Assembly: GCA_016789025.1 (NCBI GenBank)
Contig: JAEURC010000087.1
Location: 1-55,806 of the forward strand
DNA length: 55,806 bases
Direction: 5' to 3'
Source of the DNA: Anaerolineales bacterium
GTDB lineage: Bacteria; Chloroflexota; Anaerolineae; Anaerolineales; Villigracilaceae
Under the pieces are notes generated by a model. It saw only the letters and a program-made list of their open reading frames with translations. It did no database searches and had not been told where the DNA came from. Position 1 is the stretch's first letter, and every line of letters begins with the position of its first letter. Shown here in pieces: positions 1 to 8,009 of the stretch. The translations under genes and the position numbers were made by a program.

Positions 1-48
1 AGCGACGAAGAATCTCCACTGTTGCTCAAGGTGACATTTCATTACTTC

Positions 49-201
49 AACGTCAGTAATGGATAAGCCAACCACACCACCATGTCACCCTGAGGGAGCG
101 TGTTTTCGCGACCGAAGGGTCTCGGATGATCCTTTCAGAGATGCTTCGGGGCAAAGATCGCCCCTCAGCATGACATGAAATTATTATCCATTACTCACGT
201 T
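49..201. repeat. Nested palindromic repeat upstream of the MFS gene
   Basis: An outer inverted repeat (49-66 with 184-201, about 18 bases, core TAATGGATAA/TTATCCATTA) encloses a second palindrome at 81-176. The inner one starts CATGTCACCCTGAG and ends CTCAGCATGACATG, with CGAAGGGTCTC and AGAGATGCTTCG inside. The inner element belongs to the same family as 10434-10508, 39242-39324 and 49001-49084. Bases 1-35 look like the end of another related copy. The nesting suggests one element inserted into the loop of another. Confidence 0.8.
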
Positions 202-297
202 ACTTCAGGTGTAAGCGCTCCCGGTATTTTTCGAGGTATGATTATGTTCGCAAAGCACATCGAGGTCTTGCGCAAAATTTACCCGCACAAGGAAAAC

Positions 298-1770
298 ATG
301 TCACGAAATAGAATCATTCTCGTCACAGTGGGCATCATGCTCAGCCTCTTCCTCGCTTCAATGGAATCCACCGTCGTTGCCACCGCCATGCCGACCATTG
401 TCGGTCAACTGGGCGGGCTGGAAAATTACTCGTGGGTTTTTTCCGCGTTTATGCTGGCATCCACAACCACTGTCCCCCTCTACGGAAAACTTTCGGATAT
501 TTACGGCAGGCGCAAGTTGTATGTCTTTGCGATGGCGCTCTTCCTCGCGGGTTCTGTGCTGTGCGGCATGGCAACCACATTGACTCACCTGATCCTCGCG
601 CGCGCGTTGCAGGGAATCGGCGCGGGCGGGATCATGCCGCTGGCGTTCATCCTCATCGGCGAAATGTTCTCGCTCGAACAACGCACCAAAATGCAGGGAG
701 TGTTTTCCGGCGTGTGGGGCGTCTCGTCGGTGGCGGGTCCGCTGTTGGGCGGCTTCATCGTGGATCAACTCTCATGGCATTGGATCTTCTACATCAACGT
801 GTTTCCCGGTCTGATCGCCGGAGCGTTGGTGGCGTTCGCGTGGCGGGATCAGGCATACAGTCACGAAAGACCCGCGGTAGATTATGCCGGCGCGGCGTTG
901 TTATCGGCAAGCGTCGTTCTGCTCCTGCTCGGGTTAATGGAACTCGGCACATCCCAAGGCTGGGTTTTCATCGTGTCTGCGGTTGTTCTCTTTGTGATTC
1001 TCTTTCAAGTGGAGCGCCGCGCCGCCGACCCCATCCTACCGCTCGCGCTGTTCCGCGATAGACTTTTTTCCACCGCCACATCGCACGGCTTGTTCACCGG
1101 CTGGGCGGTGTTCGGCACGATCTCATTCATCCCGCTATTTGTGCAATCCGTCCTCGGCGCAAGCCCCACGCAAGCGGGAGTCACCGTCACGCCGATGTTG
1201 CTGGGCTGGGTGGCGTGCAGTATTTTTGGCTCGCGTATTTTGCTGAAGGTTGGCTATCGCCGCTTGAGTATCATTGGCACGAGTATATTTTTCGTCGGCG
1301 CATCCCTGCTCGCTCTTTTCGGCGCGGGTGCAAACCGCATTTTCGTGATGGTCTTCGTCACCCTGATGGGCATGGGCATGGGGCTTTCCATTCCCGCGTA
1401 CGTGATCGCCGTGCAAACAACAGTCGAACGGCGTCATCTTGGGACCGCTACCTCGATGCTTCAATTTAGCCGTTCGATGGGCGGGACGTTGGGAGTTAGC
1501 GTGATGGGCGCGGCATTGAGCGCGCGACTCGCCGCCAACCTAAACGTTGCGGGCCTGGATTTGAGCCTGATCTCCCAACTCCTCGACCCTCTCTCCAGTT
1601 CAGGCGGAGTTGTCGAATCGGGCGGGCGCCTCGCCATGGCAGATGCCATTCATCTTGTGTTCCTCATTGCCCTCATCGCTGCCACACTCGGGTGGATCGT
1701 CTCGATCTTCACCCCGCGCAAAGAGTTGAAAGACAACATCTCAACTGTTGCGCCTGCCATCGCCGATTAA
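298..1770 (+). CDS. DHA2-family (EmrB/QacA-like) MFS drug efflux transporter
   Basis: Predicted 490-residue inner-membrane proton antiporter with about 14 hydrophobic helices, the size expected for the DHA2 family. The N-terminal helix has the family motif ESTVVATAMPTI, followed by motif A (GKLSDIYGRRKLY) and motif C (SSVAGPLLGGFIVD, then WHWIFYIN). The reading frame is open upstream to 175, but that part lies in a palindromic repeat. The ATG at 298 has AAGGA about 5 bases before it and gives a normal N-terminus, so I chose it. No regulator or membrane-fusion partner is next to it, and a strong terminator follows. The substrate cannot be read from sequence. Confidence 0.9.
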   Translation: MSRNRIILVTVGIMLSLFLASMESTVVATAMPTIVGQLGGLENYSWVFSAFMLASTTTVPLYGKLSDIYGRRKLYVFAMALFLAGSVLCGMATTLTHLILARALQGIGAGGIMPLAFILIGEMFSLEQRTKMQGVFSGVWGVSSVAGPLLGGFIVDQLSWHWIFYINVFPGLIAGALVAFAWRDQAYSHERPAVDYAGAALLSASVVLLLLGLMELGTSQGWVFIVSAVVLFVILFQVERRAADPILPLALFRDRLFSTATSHGLFTGWAVFGTISFIPLFVQSVLGASPTQAGVTVTPMLLGWVACSIFGSRILLKVGYRRLSIIGTSIFFVGASLLALFGAGANRIFVMVFVTLMGMGMGLSIPAYVIAVQTTVERRHLGTATSMLQFSRSMGGTLGVSVMGAALSARLAANLNVAGLDLSLISQLLDPLSSSGGVVESGGRLAMADAIHLVFLIALIAATLGWIVSIFTPRKELKDNISTVAPAIAD

Positions 1771-1784
1771 GAATTCAAAATCGA

Positions 1785-1815
1785 ATCCCCGCCAAACAAA
1801 CGGCGGGGATTTTTT
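1785..1815 (+). terminator. Rho-independent terminator of the MFS gene
   Basis: Stem ATCCCCGCC (1785-1793) pairs with GGCGGGGAT (1802-1810) around an 8-base loop. Five T follow, 15 bases after the stop codon. Confidence 0.9.
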
Positions 1816-1908
1816 GTTACAAATGACACATGGAATCAATGAGACAGCGTTGTACTATGTGAAAAGTAAAAGAAGATCATTTCTCATTATTCCTAAAGCA
1901 TACCCGAA

Positions 1909-1936
1909 TTGGAAGTTTAACCGCCGCTCATATATC
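1909..1936 (+). promoter_or_regulatory. Possible promoter for the small-protein cluster
   Basis: TTGGAA (1909-1914), a 16-base gap and TATATC (1931-1936) lie just before the ribosome site at 1944-1950. Predicted transcription start would be about 1943, giving a very short leader. The match to the housekeeping consensus is only fair. Confidence 0.35.
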
Positions 1937-1956
1937 ACTAACAAAAGGAGAAATTT

Positions 1957-2172
1957 ATGAACAAAGAGCAAAAGAAGAATCTGGCTGGCGCAATGCTCGA
2001 TGTCATCAACGCTGCCCATGTGGTGGAAGGTAAGCCAGCCATAGACGAGAAACAAAAACCTTTGTGGATGGATATTCTGGCAAATGCGCCTGACTATATT
2101 TTCATCCACCCCGAACGGTATTGGGAGATCGAAAAATACGTAAAGGAGGAGATCAAGCATAAGTCGAACTAA
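1957..2172 (+). CDS. Small hypothetical protein, copy 1 of a duplicated family
   Basis: 71-residue charged, soluble protein of unknown function. AAAGGAG at 1944-1950 is 6 bases before the ATG. It is clearly related to the product of 2944-3243: both begin MNK-x-QK and share a VEG motif, then a W-x-x-x-L-x-x-AP-x-x-IF block and an E-x-x-x-x-(K/E)EI-like end. No known domain is recognised. It is the first of five small genes in one direction, each with a near-perfect ribosome site, ahead of a large membrane hydrolase. Two relatives in one cluster suggest a conserved role, perhaps as partners, but nothing shows what it is. Confidence 0.75.
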   Translation: MNKEQKKNLAGAMLDVINAAHVVEGKPAIDEKQKPLWMDILANAPDYIFIHPERYWEIEKYVKEEIKHKSN

Positions 2173-2234
2173 AATAGATTGCAAGTTTCCGCCATTTGGT
2201 TTTTCACAACTGATTACTCAAAGGAGTAGATGCC

Positions 2235-2579
2235 ATGTCCAATCAAAATCCCATCTATGCGTTTTTCGCACGCGCCGAGGATAGGGCAGTCGGCATGATG
2301 GTCGACACCTCTTCCGAAGAAAAATGGATGAACAGCGTTCGTCGCGCGGTGGGGATCCCGGATGCGGAGATCCATCTCATTCACGAAGGCGAATGGAACG
2401 CGCCCGTCGTGAAATCTGTGGACCAAAACCCAAGCACCTTTATCAAAGGGATCCAGGATTACTTCATCTCTCAGAATCTTCCTCCTATGTCGAAGGCAGA
2501 TTTCTCGCGGGAGCATTTAGGGGACCTGAAAAGCGCCGTTACCGGGTTGGTGGTCGCGCTGATCAAGCATCCTAATTAG
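2235..2579 (+). CDS. Hypothetical protein (114 aa)
   Basis: No recognised family. AAGGAG at 2221-2226 lies 8 bases before the ATG, which strongly supports this start. The protein is soluble, with no signal peptide or membrane helix. It has an acidic, Trp-containing N-terminal half and a C-terminal segment likely to form a hydrophobic helix (TGLVVALIKHPN). It sits between the duplicated small protein at 1957 and a zinc-ribbon gene, with 62 and 36 bases of spacing, so co-transcription is likely. Confidence 0.75.
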   Translation: MSNQNPIYAFFARAEDRAVGMMVDTSSEEKWMNSVRRAVGIPDAEIHLIHEGEWNAPVVKSVDQNPSTFIKGIQDYFISQNLPPMSKADFSREHLGDLKSAVTGLVVALIKHPN

Positions 2580-2615
2580 CAACGTATGAAGTGTTTCTCA
2601 AGAAAGGAGAAACCA

Positions 2616-2822
2616 ATGAATGCAATTCAACAGGAGAATGTCAAGGGTAGGCTGGCGATCATCGAGATCAAGTGCCCGCTCTGCGATGAGACTACGCGGG
2701 CGACGTTGCCCGACAACCCATATGAGAGGGATGCCGAGCCTGAAATCGAATGTGAGGCGTGCGGAGGCGCCTTTAAATTCACCGATGGACTTTTGTATCG
2801 CCCAATTGGTTACGCAAACTGA
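2616..2822 (+). CDS. Small zinc-ribbon protein
   Basis: 68 residues with two CxxC pairs: CPLC near residue 20 and CEAC near residue 46. These are the expected four ligands of a structural zinc ribbon. AAAGGAG (2603-2609) is 6 bases before the ATG at 2616; the upstream in-frame ATG at 2586 lacks such a site. Such ribbons often bind nucleic acid or a protein partner, but I cannot tell which. It is part of the five-gene small-protein cluster. Confidence 0.75.
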   Translation: MNAIQQENVKGRLAIIEIKCPLCDETTRATLPDNPYERDAEPEIECEACGGAFKFTDGLLYRPIGYAN

Positions 2823-2878
2823 CCTGAACGCGTGCCCAGTTATTAGAGTAGCAGTTGCGCAGTTTAATCTGTTTCGCC

Positions 2879-2911
2879 GTAGTTGCACTGCGGCGGTGGC
2901 AGTACAACTGC
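2879..2911. repeat. Inverted repeat between two small genes
   Basis: GTAGTTGCACTGC (2879-2891) faces GCAGTACAACTGC (2899-2911) across a 7-base loop, with one mismatch and one wobble. Further GCAGTTGCGC and CAACTGCGTAAG blocks at 2850-2930 suggest a larger repeat filling the 121-base gap. There is no T-tract, so it is not an obvious terminator. It may be an mRNA-processing hairpin or a mobile palindrome. Confidence 0.55.
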
Positions 2912-2943
2912 CCGCCAACTGCGTAAGCCCTATAGAGGTAAGA

Positions 2944-3243
2944 ATGAACAAGAAACAAAAGGAAGAACGAGCGTTGCAATGGATCAATGAGATCAACATC
3001 CAGCATGAGATCGTCGAAGGTAGGATGATCGTGGACGATCAGTGGAAGGATGCGTGGCTCAAAGTACTTACCGAAGCCCCCGAGAAAATCTTTGCCCAGC
3101 CCGGCTTCTACGAGGTGGTCGAGTTATACGCGTGGAAAGAGATCGTAAAGCAGAATCTTGGACCCGACAACCAAGCCGCGTTTAATCATCTCACTCGTAT
3201 GCTTGCAACCCTCGCAGGAGAATTACCTGAATTTGCCCGTTGA
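2944..3243 (+). CDS. Small hypothetical protein, copy 2 of a duplicated family
   Basis: 99-residue paralogue of the 1957-2172 product with about 25 extra C-terminal residues. The alignable part runs over roughly the first 70 residues (MNKKQK start, IVEG, W-x-x-x-L-x-x-APEKIF, WKEI). GAGGTA about 4 bases before ATG 2944 is a weaker site than those of its neighbours. The frame is open back to 2620 in the shadow of the zinc-ribbon gene, but the first 108 codons there do not resemble a protein. Function is unknown. Confidence 0.7.
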   Translation: MNKKQKEERALQWINEINIQHEIVEGRMIVDDQWKDAWLKVLTEAPEKIFAQPGFYEVVELYAWKEIVKQNLGPDNQAAFNHLTRMLATLAGELPEFAR

Positions 3244-3268
3244 ATATGGAACAAGAAAGGAGTTTCTC

Positions 3269-3547
3269 ATGATCACAAATTGGCGAGTCGTCGTGGGTTC
3301 GCCCCATACTGTTCAAGTCAGCCAGACCATGTCTGGAGAGGTTGTCACCACGCTGGATAACCGGGAAATCTTGCACCGGAATCTGCCGCGCGGCGATGAT
3401 CTGGATTATCCTTTCAAGATCGATGGCAAACCATGCTCCCTGCGTATTTTGTACAAGTTGGAGAGGTTTGGCGGCATGGCAACCATGGAGACTTGGCATC
3501 ACGAGCTTCTGGTTGACGGCGTGACGCAATACCCTGAAAAGGGTTAG
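3269..3547 (+). CDS. Hypothetical protein (92 aa)
   Basis: Unrecognised, probably all-beta small protein: alternating hydrophobic stretches such as WRVVVGSP and CSLRILYKLERFGG, with no membrane segment. AAAGGAG at 3256-3262 is 6 bases before the ATG, which decides this start over the open frame reaching back to 3158. It is the last of the five small genes. About 250 bases without a recognisable gene follow before the large membrane protein. Confidence 0.7.
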   Translation: MITNWRVVVGSPHTVQVSQTMSGEVVTTLDNREILHRNLPRGDDLDYPFKIDGKPCSLRILYKLERFGGMATMETWHHELLVDGVTQYPEKG

Positions 3548-3796
3548 GCTTTTCTGAACCCAAGGGGGCAAGTTCTTCTTGTTTTGCCAGCTTTCTGGGG
3601 GGTGTTAAATCCATTTTCAGCAACCAACTGAACTCCACACTCAACACCGCGCCGCCAAGGCGCTTTGTAATGCAACGCGAAGATGCCTGAGGGGTTGTAC
3701 CGGTGTGGTGTTTCGTTTCATTTTGCTGCATCCTCCATATTTCTGTAGGCTGAAAACCAGCCAATCGTTCCCGCGCAACGGTAAAAGGAGACCGCA

Positions 3797-5938
3797 ATGG
3801 CCAGGAAAATGACATCAAAAAATGAGAAAGAGCACGAGGCAGAGATTGACGTGGTCCTCATTGTTAAAGGCGCGGGCGAACAGGCGGAGGACGACCATCT
3901 TAACATTTTTCTGCGCGGGTTTTGGCCCGCAATCAAGTCGTTGGATAAGAACGCCACACTGACACAACTAACCTCCGGGTTCGACGATTATCCACCCTCG
4001 CCTCATAACTCGGATGGGAAATCTCACAGGCACGTGACGGAGATCCGCGCCCGCCACCAGTTCGAGGAAAAAGTCGGAAAAGGAATCCAGGAACGGCAAA
4101 CCAGCAGGCGTCTCTGGTTGAAGGAGTCTTATTGGGAAGCCGAAACCCTGCCTTCTAGCGCGCTCGGGAATCTCTCGCGGGAATGGCGTATGGCATCGTT
4201 TGTGTTTGCAAACATGTTCCGCAATGCTGTATTCACGCGGAATACAAAATGGCTGAAAGATCAACGATCCAATAAAAATTTCGCCTTCCAGCGCGGCAAG
4301 ACGCCCGGCACAAGGTTTTGGGATTACTTCGGTTATTACTTCTCTTATCTGCTGTTGTTCATGCTCGTGCTTTTGCCGTTCATCAACAGCCTGCCTACTG
4401 TTGCTTGGTTCAACGAAGCGTTGAAGAATATTCTTGCCGATGAGATCTTCAACCTGCCGGGTTTCAACGGACTGTTATTCGTGATCTTCACCGGGGCAGT
4501 CTGGGCGATTGCGCCGACGCTCGAACATTCTGTCATGAGTTACCAGTATGCCAAATACCGAAAGTTGAAAAGCCTGCCGGTACTTCCCAATTGGGTACTG
4601 CTTGCTTTGATTTTTTTCCTCGTGAGCGCACCTCTGGCTTACTTGCGTTTTGTCTTGATTTTGCTTGCGCTTCAAGCCTCCCTCGTTGTTGCGCGCGGAT
4701 TTTTATGGAGGTTCCGGACCTACGCCAATAGCGATGTGGATATCGCTGATTATTATTCTTATGAGGAAGACGGCAGAAAACTCATGGGTAAAGTTGACGA
4801 AGTATTCCTAACCCGCTTATTCTTTACCCCGTTGATCTATCGCTACCTGATCTTTATTACGCTTCCCATCGGGTTTATTGGCGCCTTGCTGGTGAGCCTG
4901 TTGAAATGGACAAAGTTCCTGGGCGGCATCGGCGCCTCGCTCGATAAAACGCTCAATGTAATGCTGGTGGGATACATGGACGATGTAGTGAATTATGCAA
5001 TGGACCCGGCGCAGTCGAACCGGGTGAGAAGCGCGGTGATCAACGATATCGTCTATTTCTATAACAAGCCGGGCGTCAAACGCATCCATGTGGTGGCGCA
5101 CTCGCAAGGCACGCCGATCACGTACGAGGCGTTATTCCATTTTCTCGATAAGAAATATCAAGACAAAATCTTTACCTATGCAACCATCGGCAGTGTCCTC
5201 AGTTATTATCATCATGCGCGCGGCGTGCTCGACCCCGTTTATTATGAGCGTTTCCCGGTCTCTGTTTCCACGGAGCAGAACTTTCCCAAAGGTTTCAAGT
5301 GGTTGAATTTCTGGAATTTCTCAGACCCGATCACCGAATTTTATGGACTGGACGAGTACACCTACTTTGAAAAAGCGCCTCCATTAGACGCAAAATTTGC
5401 GCGAGGTATTGCCAGCCCAACCAACATACGCACGAAAACATCCCTGGAGAATCATGGAGAGTATTGGAACAATCTGGAGAAATTTGCAACTCCCTTCGCA
5501 AAACGAACGCTGGGAGAATTGAGACCAAAGGAATGGAACCCGGATCTAGGCGAGAAAGGAGGCAGGTTCACCGATAAAGGAACGGATACAAGAAAGAAAT
5601 CTGAAGAGTTCGCGCCAACCTGGTGGCAACGCTACCGCCATCACCTTGCCGTGGTGGCTCTATGGCTCTTCCTTCTCGTTGGGGCGTTCTTTGCAATCCG
5701 TTGGCTGATGGTCCAGCCGGTGATTCACCTGGTTTCCGATTATTTCATACGACTGCACAAAAACGCATTGGATGTTTTTCGGTTCTACTTTCCCTCGAAC
5801 GATTCGGCCACGCCAAAACAACTCAATGCTTTATGGTCCCAGATCCTCGATGGGTCGCTGATCCTCATTGGGATTTGGTTATTTGTCGATTGGATCAGCC
5901 AATTAGGGAGAACATTTGGTTTGATCGTTAAAAAGTAG
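3797..5938 (+). CDS. Multi-pass membrane protein with lipase-like alpha/beta-hydrolase domain
   Basis: 713 residues. A soluble N-terminal part (1-170) precedes a first hydrophobic block at about 175-310 with three to four helices, and another near 350-375. A hydrolase-like segment follows, in which VVAHSQGTPITYEAL carries Ser436 in an H-S-Q-G nucleophile elbow. Two C-terminal helices lie near 615-635 and 675-695. AHSQG is typical of lipase/esterase-like proteins, so a membrane-bound esterase or lipase is a fair guess. I cannot place the acid and His of the triad with certainty. AAAAGGAG lies 6 bases before the ATG. It follows the small-protein cluster in the same direction; whether they act together is unknown. 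Confidence 0.7.
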   Translation: MARKMTSKNEKEHEAEIDVVLIVKGAGEQAEDDHLNIFLRGFWPAIKSLDKNATLTQLTSGFDDYPPSPHNSDGKSHRHVTEIRARHQFEEKVGKGIQERQTSRRLWLKESYWEAETLPSSALGNLSREWRMASFVFANMFRNAVFTRNTKWLKDQRSNKNFAFQRGKTPGTRFWDYFGYYFSYLLLFMLVLLPFINSLPTVAWFNEALKNILADEIFNLPGFNGLLFVIFTGAVWAIAPTLEHSVMSYQYAKYRKLKSLPVLPNWVLLALIFFLVSAPLAYLRFVLILLALQASLVVARGFLWRFRTYANSDVDIADYYSYEEDGRKLMGKVDEVFLTRLFFTPLIYRYLIFITLPIGFIGALLVSLLKWTKFLGGIGASLDKTLNVMLVGYMDDVVNYAMDPAQSNRVRSAVINDIVYFYNKPGVKRIHVVAHSQGTPITYEALFHFLDKKYQDKIFTYATIGSVLSYYHHARGVLDPVYYERFPVSVSTEQNFPKGFKWLNFWNFSDPITEFYGLDEYTYFEKAPPLDAKFARGIASPTNIRTKTSLENHGEYWNNLEKFATPFAKRTLGELRPKEWNPDLGEKGGRFTDKGTDTRKKSEEFAPTWWQRYRHHLAVVALWLFLLVGAFFAIRWLMVQPVIHLVSDYFIRLHKNALDVFRFYFPSNDSATPKQLNALWSQILDGSLILIGIWLFVDWISQLGRTFGLIVKK

Positions 5939-5955
5939 GCGATGCTCTCTTTCAG

Positions 5956-5989
5956 GAGACTGGTTTCCCGCCAGTCTCTTTTTATTTTT
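5956..5989 (+). terminator. Rho-independent terminator after the membrane hydrolase
   Basis: GAGACTGG (5956-5963) pairs with CCAGTCTC (5971-5978), followed by a T-rich run to 5989. It separates the upstream gene from folD. Confidence 0.88.
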
Positions 5990-6022
5990 GCGGTATCATT
6001 GTGCCCGCACAGGAAGGGCTTC

Positions 6023-6922
6023 ATGAATTACAAGATCATCGACGGAAAGAAACTCGCGCAAGTCGTGAAGGACGACGCGCGCGAACGCGTGATAAAACTC
6101 AAAGAATTAGGCTGGACGCCGCGCCTCGTCTCGATCGATGTGGGCGATAGCGCGGCGGTCTCGCTGTATATCAAGAACCAGCAGAAAGCGGCGGAAAAGG
6201 TCGGTATCGAGTTTGAACATCGGCACTATCCCGGAAGCATCACCCAGCGTGAAATGGGCGCGGCGATCCATGCGTTTAACGCCGACCCTCGCGTGACCGG
6301 CATCATCCTCCAACGCCCGGTGCCGAACACGCTTGACCTCGAGGAGTTGGAGAACACCATCCACCACAGCAAGGATGTGGAAGGGATGAGTTCGCTTAAC
6401 ATCGGCAATATCGTCTACGGCGATTCATCGCTTGGGCCGTGCACCTCGCTCGCTTCGGTGGAACTGCTCAAATCTACGGGGTTGAACTTGCGCGGGTTGG
6501 AAGTGGTCGTGGTGGGTCATTCGGAGATCGTGGGCAAGCCGGTGGCGTTGTTGCTGGTGGAAGATCTTTGCACGGTGACTATCTGCCATCACGGCACGCG
6601 CAACCTCTCGTATCATACGCGGCAAGCGGATGCGTTAATCGTGGCGGTTGGCAAGCCGGGGTTGATCACGGCGAACATGGTCAAGCCTGGCGCAGCGGTG
6701 ATCGATATCGGCATCAATCAGGTGGATGTCACCTTGCCCGATGGCGCGCGCGGCACGAAAGTTGTCGGCGATGTGGATTTTGAAACCGTGAAGGAAGTAG
6801 CGGGTTGGATCACTCCCGTGCCCGGCGGCGTAGGTCCGATGACGGTGGCAATGTTATTGCGTAACACGGTAGTTGCCACAGAGCGTCAACGCAAAAGGTA
6901 CGAGGAGTTGGTGCGCGCATGA
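6023..6922 (+). CDS. folD: FolD-like methylenetetrahydrofolate dehydrogenase / cyclohydrolase, variant active site
   Basis: 299 residues, normal length for FolD, which interconverts 5,10-methylene-, methenyl- and 10-formyl-tetrahydrofolate using NADP in the cytoplasm. Family blocks are present: LYIKNQQKAAEKVGI (48-62), GIILQRPVPNTLD (93-105), KDVEGM (117-122) and PGGVGPMTVAMLLRNT near the C-terminus. The Lys of the usual Y-x-x-x-K motif (Lys56 in human MTHFD1) is Gln53 here, and the Asp of KDVDG is Glu120. ATG 6023 has AGGAAGGG just upstream; the open frame back to 5942 runs into the terminator. Its stop overlaps the STAS gene start. The FolD assignment is secure, but whether it keeps cyclohydrolase activity is doubtful. 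Confidence 0.9.
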   Translation: MNYKIIDGKKLAQVVKDDARERVIKLKELGWTPRLVSIDVGDSAAVSLYIKNQQKAAEKVGIEFEHRHYPGSITQREMGAAIHAFNADPRVTGIILQRPVPNTLDLEELENTIHHSKDVEGMSSLNIGNIVYGDSSLGPCTSLASVELLKSTGLNLRGLEVVVVGHSEIVGKPVALLLVEDLCTVTICHHGTRNLSYHTRQADALIVAVGKPGLITANMVKPGAAVIDIGINQVDVTLPDGARGTKVVGDVDFETVKEVAGWITPVPGGVGPMTVAMLLRNTVVATERQRKRYEELVRA

Positions 6923-7269
6923 GCGTCGTTAAAATTTCGCAAATGAATTCGACCATGCCTGTGACAGTGTTCCACTTGCTCGAACGCGTGTCGCTTGATA
7001 ACTTCGCCGAATTGGAATCCATAACCAGAGAAGCGCATGCCAACGGGATGCGGAATATTGTGTTGGACCTGGGCGCGCAAGAATCGCTCTCCAGCATCGG
7101 GATGCGCGCCATGGTGGTGATGCATAAAATTCTTGCAAAGGATGGGGGCAACCCGTTGAAACTGGCGCGCGTGGCCGGGGGCATACGCGAGGTGTTGAAA
7201 ATTTCGGGCATTACCACGTTCATCGACATCTTCGATACCGTTGATGACGCGGTGAAGTCGTTTCAATAA
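6919..7269 (+). CDS. STAS-domain protein, anti-sigma-factor-antagonist-like
   Basis: 116 residues spanning one STAS domain. The SpoIIAA-like phosphosite region reads ESLSSIGMRAM, with Ser58/Ser59 in the place of the phosphorylated Ser. Such proteins bind anti-sigma factors or kinases in partner-switching circuits. No partner kinase or PP2C phosphatase gene is near, so its target is unknown. Its ATG overlaps the folD stop (ATGA), so translation is probably coupled. The gene runs convergently into the HAD gene with a 23-base gap. Confidence 0.82.
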   Translation: MSVVKISQMNSTMPVTVFHLLERVSLDNFAELESITREAHANGMRNIVLDLGAQESLSSIGMRAMVVMHKILAKDGGNPLKLARVAGGIREVLKISGITTFIDIFDTVDDAVKSFQ

Positions 7270-7292
7270 TTCGCCACGCAATGCCTTCGAGG

Positions 7293-7961
7293 CTAGCGAT
7301 TCAATAGTTCAACCAATTTTTCCAAGGGCAATTCAACCAGAGATTCGACGATCAGATCCGCGCCTTCGAGCGAGAGGCGGGATGTGACGTGGTTGGGCGC
7401 CGCCACGACGAAGATACCGGCGCGATTGGCGGCTTTGATTCCGTTGGGGGAATCTTCGAAGACCACCGCTTCGTTTTTCTGGACTTGAAGTTGATTCAAC
7501 GCGGTGAGAAATAGATCGGGGTTCGGCTTGGTTCGTCCCACACCCACATCGTCTGCGGCGATGACAGCGTCGAACAGGTCGAAGATGCCGAGGCGTTTGG
7601 CGTGAGTATCCACCCAGGCGTGATGCGAACTGGAGGCGATGGCAAGTTTCAAGTTGCGGTTTTTGGCGTCGCGGATGATTTCGATCACGCCCGGCAGGAT
7701 GGACTGCGAGTGCACCATGGCGAGGCTTTCCACGCTGTGGCGGGCGCGCAGGGAAGCCGGATCAAGCCGCCCCTGCGAAAGACGCGAGAGATTGTCCGCC
7801 GCGTCGAAATCCAGCAGTCCGTTTCCTCCGATGATTTTGCCCCAATCGTCGTGAGGAAAGTCGAATCCGTTTTCTTCGTACATGGTTTTCCAAACGATGT
7901 ATTCGGGGGTTTCGGTGTCGAGGATGAGTCCGTCGAAGTCGAAGATCAGGGCTTTGAGCAT
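7293..7961 (-). CDS. HAD-superfamily phosphatase, beta-phosphoglucomutase-like
   Basis: 222-residue soluble HAD hydrolase. Motif I is FDFDGLILDTE with nucleophile Asp8 and acid Asp10. Motif II is in ASSSHH, motif III in KPNPDLF, and motif IV is FEDSPNGIKAA. The helical cap between motifs I and II marks the subfamily of phosphoglycolate phosphatase and beta-phosphoglucomutase. The exact substrate cannot be called. The frame is open for 56 codons upstream, but the conserved N-terminus starts at this ATG, and a TATAAT lies only 6 bases upstream on the coding strand, so the mRNA is probably leaderless. Confidence 0.88.
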   Translation of the reverse strand: MLKALIFDFDGLILDTETPEYIVWKTMYEENGFDFPHDDWGKIIGGNGLLDFDAADNLSRLSQGRLDPASLRARHSVESLAMVHSQSILPGVIEIIRDAKNRNLKLAIASSSHHAWVDTHAKRLGIFDLFDAVIAADDVGVGRTKPNPDLFLTALNQLQVQKNEAVVFEDSPNGIKAANRAGIFVVAAPNHVTSRLSLEGADLIVESLVELPLEKLVELLNR

Positions 7962-7967
7962 GGAGGG

Positions 7968-7975
7968 ATTATACT
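7968..7975. promoter_or_regulatory. Overlapping divergent -10 elements
   Basis: On the minus strand TATAAT occupies 7973-7968, 6 bases from the HAD ATG. On the plus strand TATACT occupies 7970-7975, about 35 bases before the dioxygenase ATG. The two boxes share four bases, the layout of a symmetrical bidirectional promoter. The -35 regions are weak (TTGTGC on the minus side). Confidence 0.5.
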
Positions 7976-8009
7976 CAGGGCAGACTGTTAGCACAAAGGA
8001 GAAATCAAC

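Noticed and set aside
175..297. 41-codon N-terminal extension of the first MFS transporter
   Set aside because: It starts inside a palindromic repeat and is not expected in DHA2 proteins; ATG 298 has its own ribosome site.
2620..2943. Long N-terminal extension of the second small paralogue
   Set aside because: It overlaps the zinc-ribbon gene in another frame and crosses a repeat; homology with the first copy begins at ATG 2944.
3548..3796. Gene in the 249-base gap before the membrane hydrolase
   Set aside because: Only short antisense frames are open, with no ribosome site or recognisable product; I see nothing certain there.
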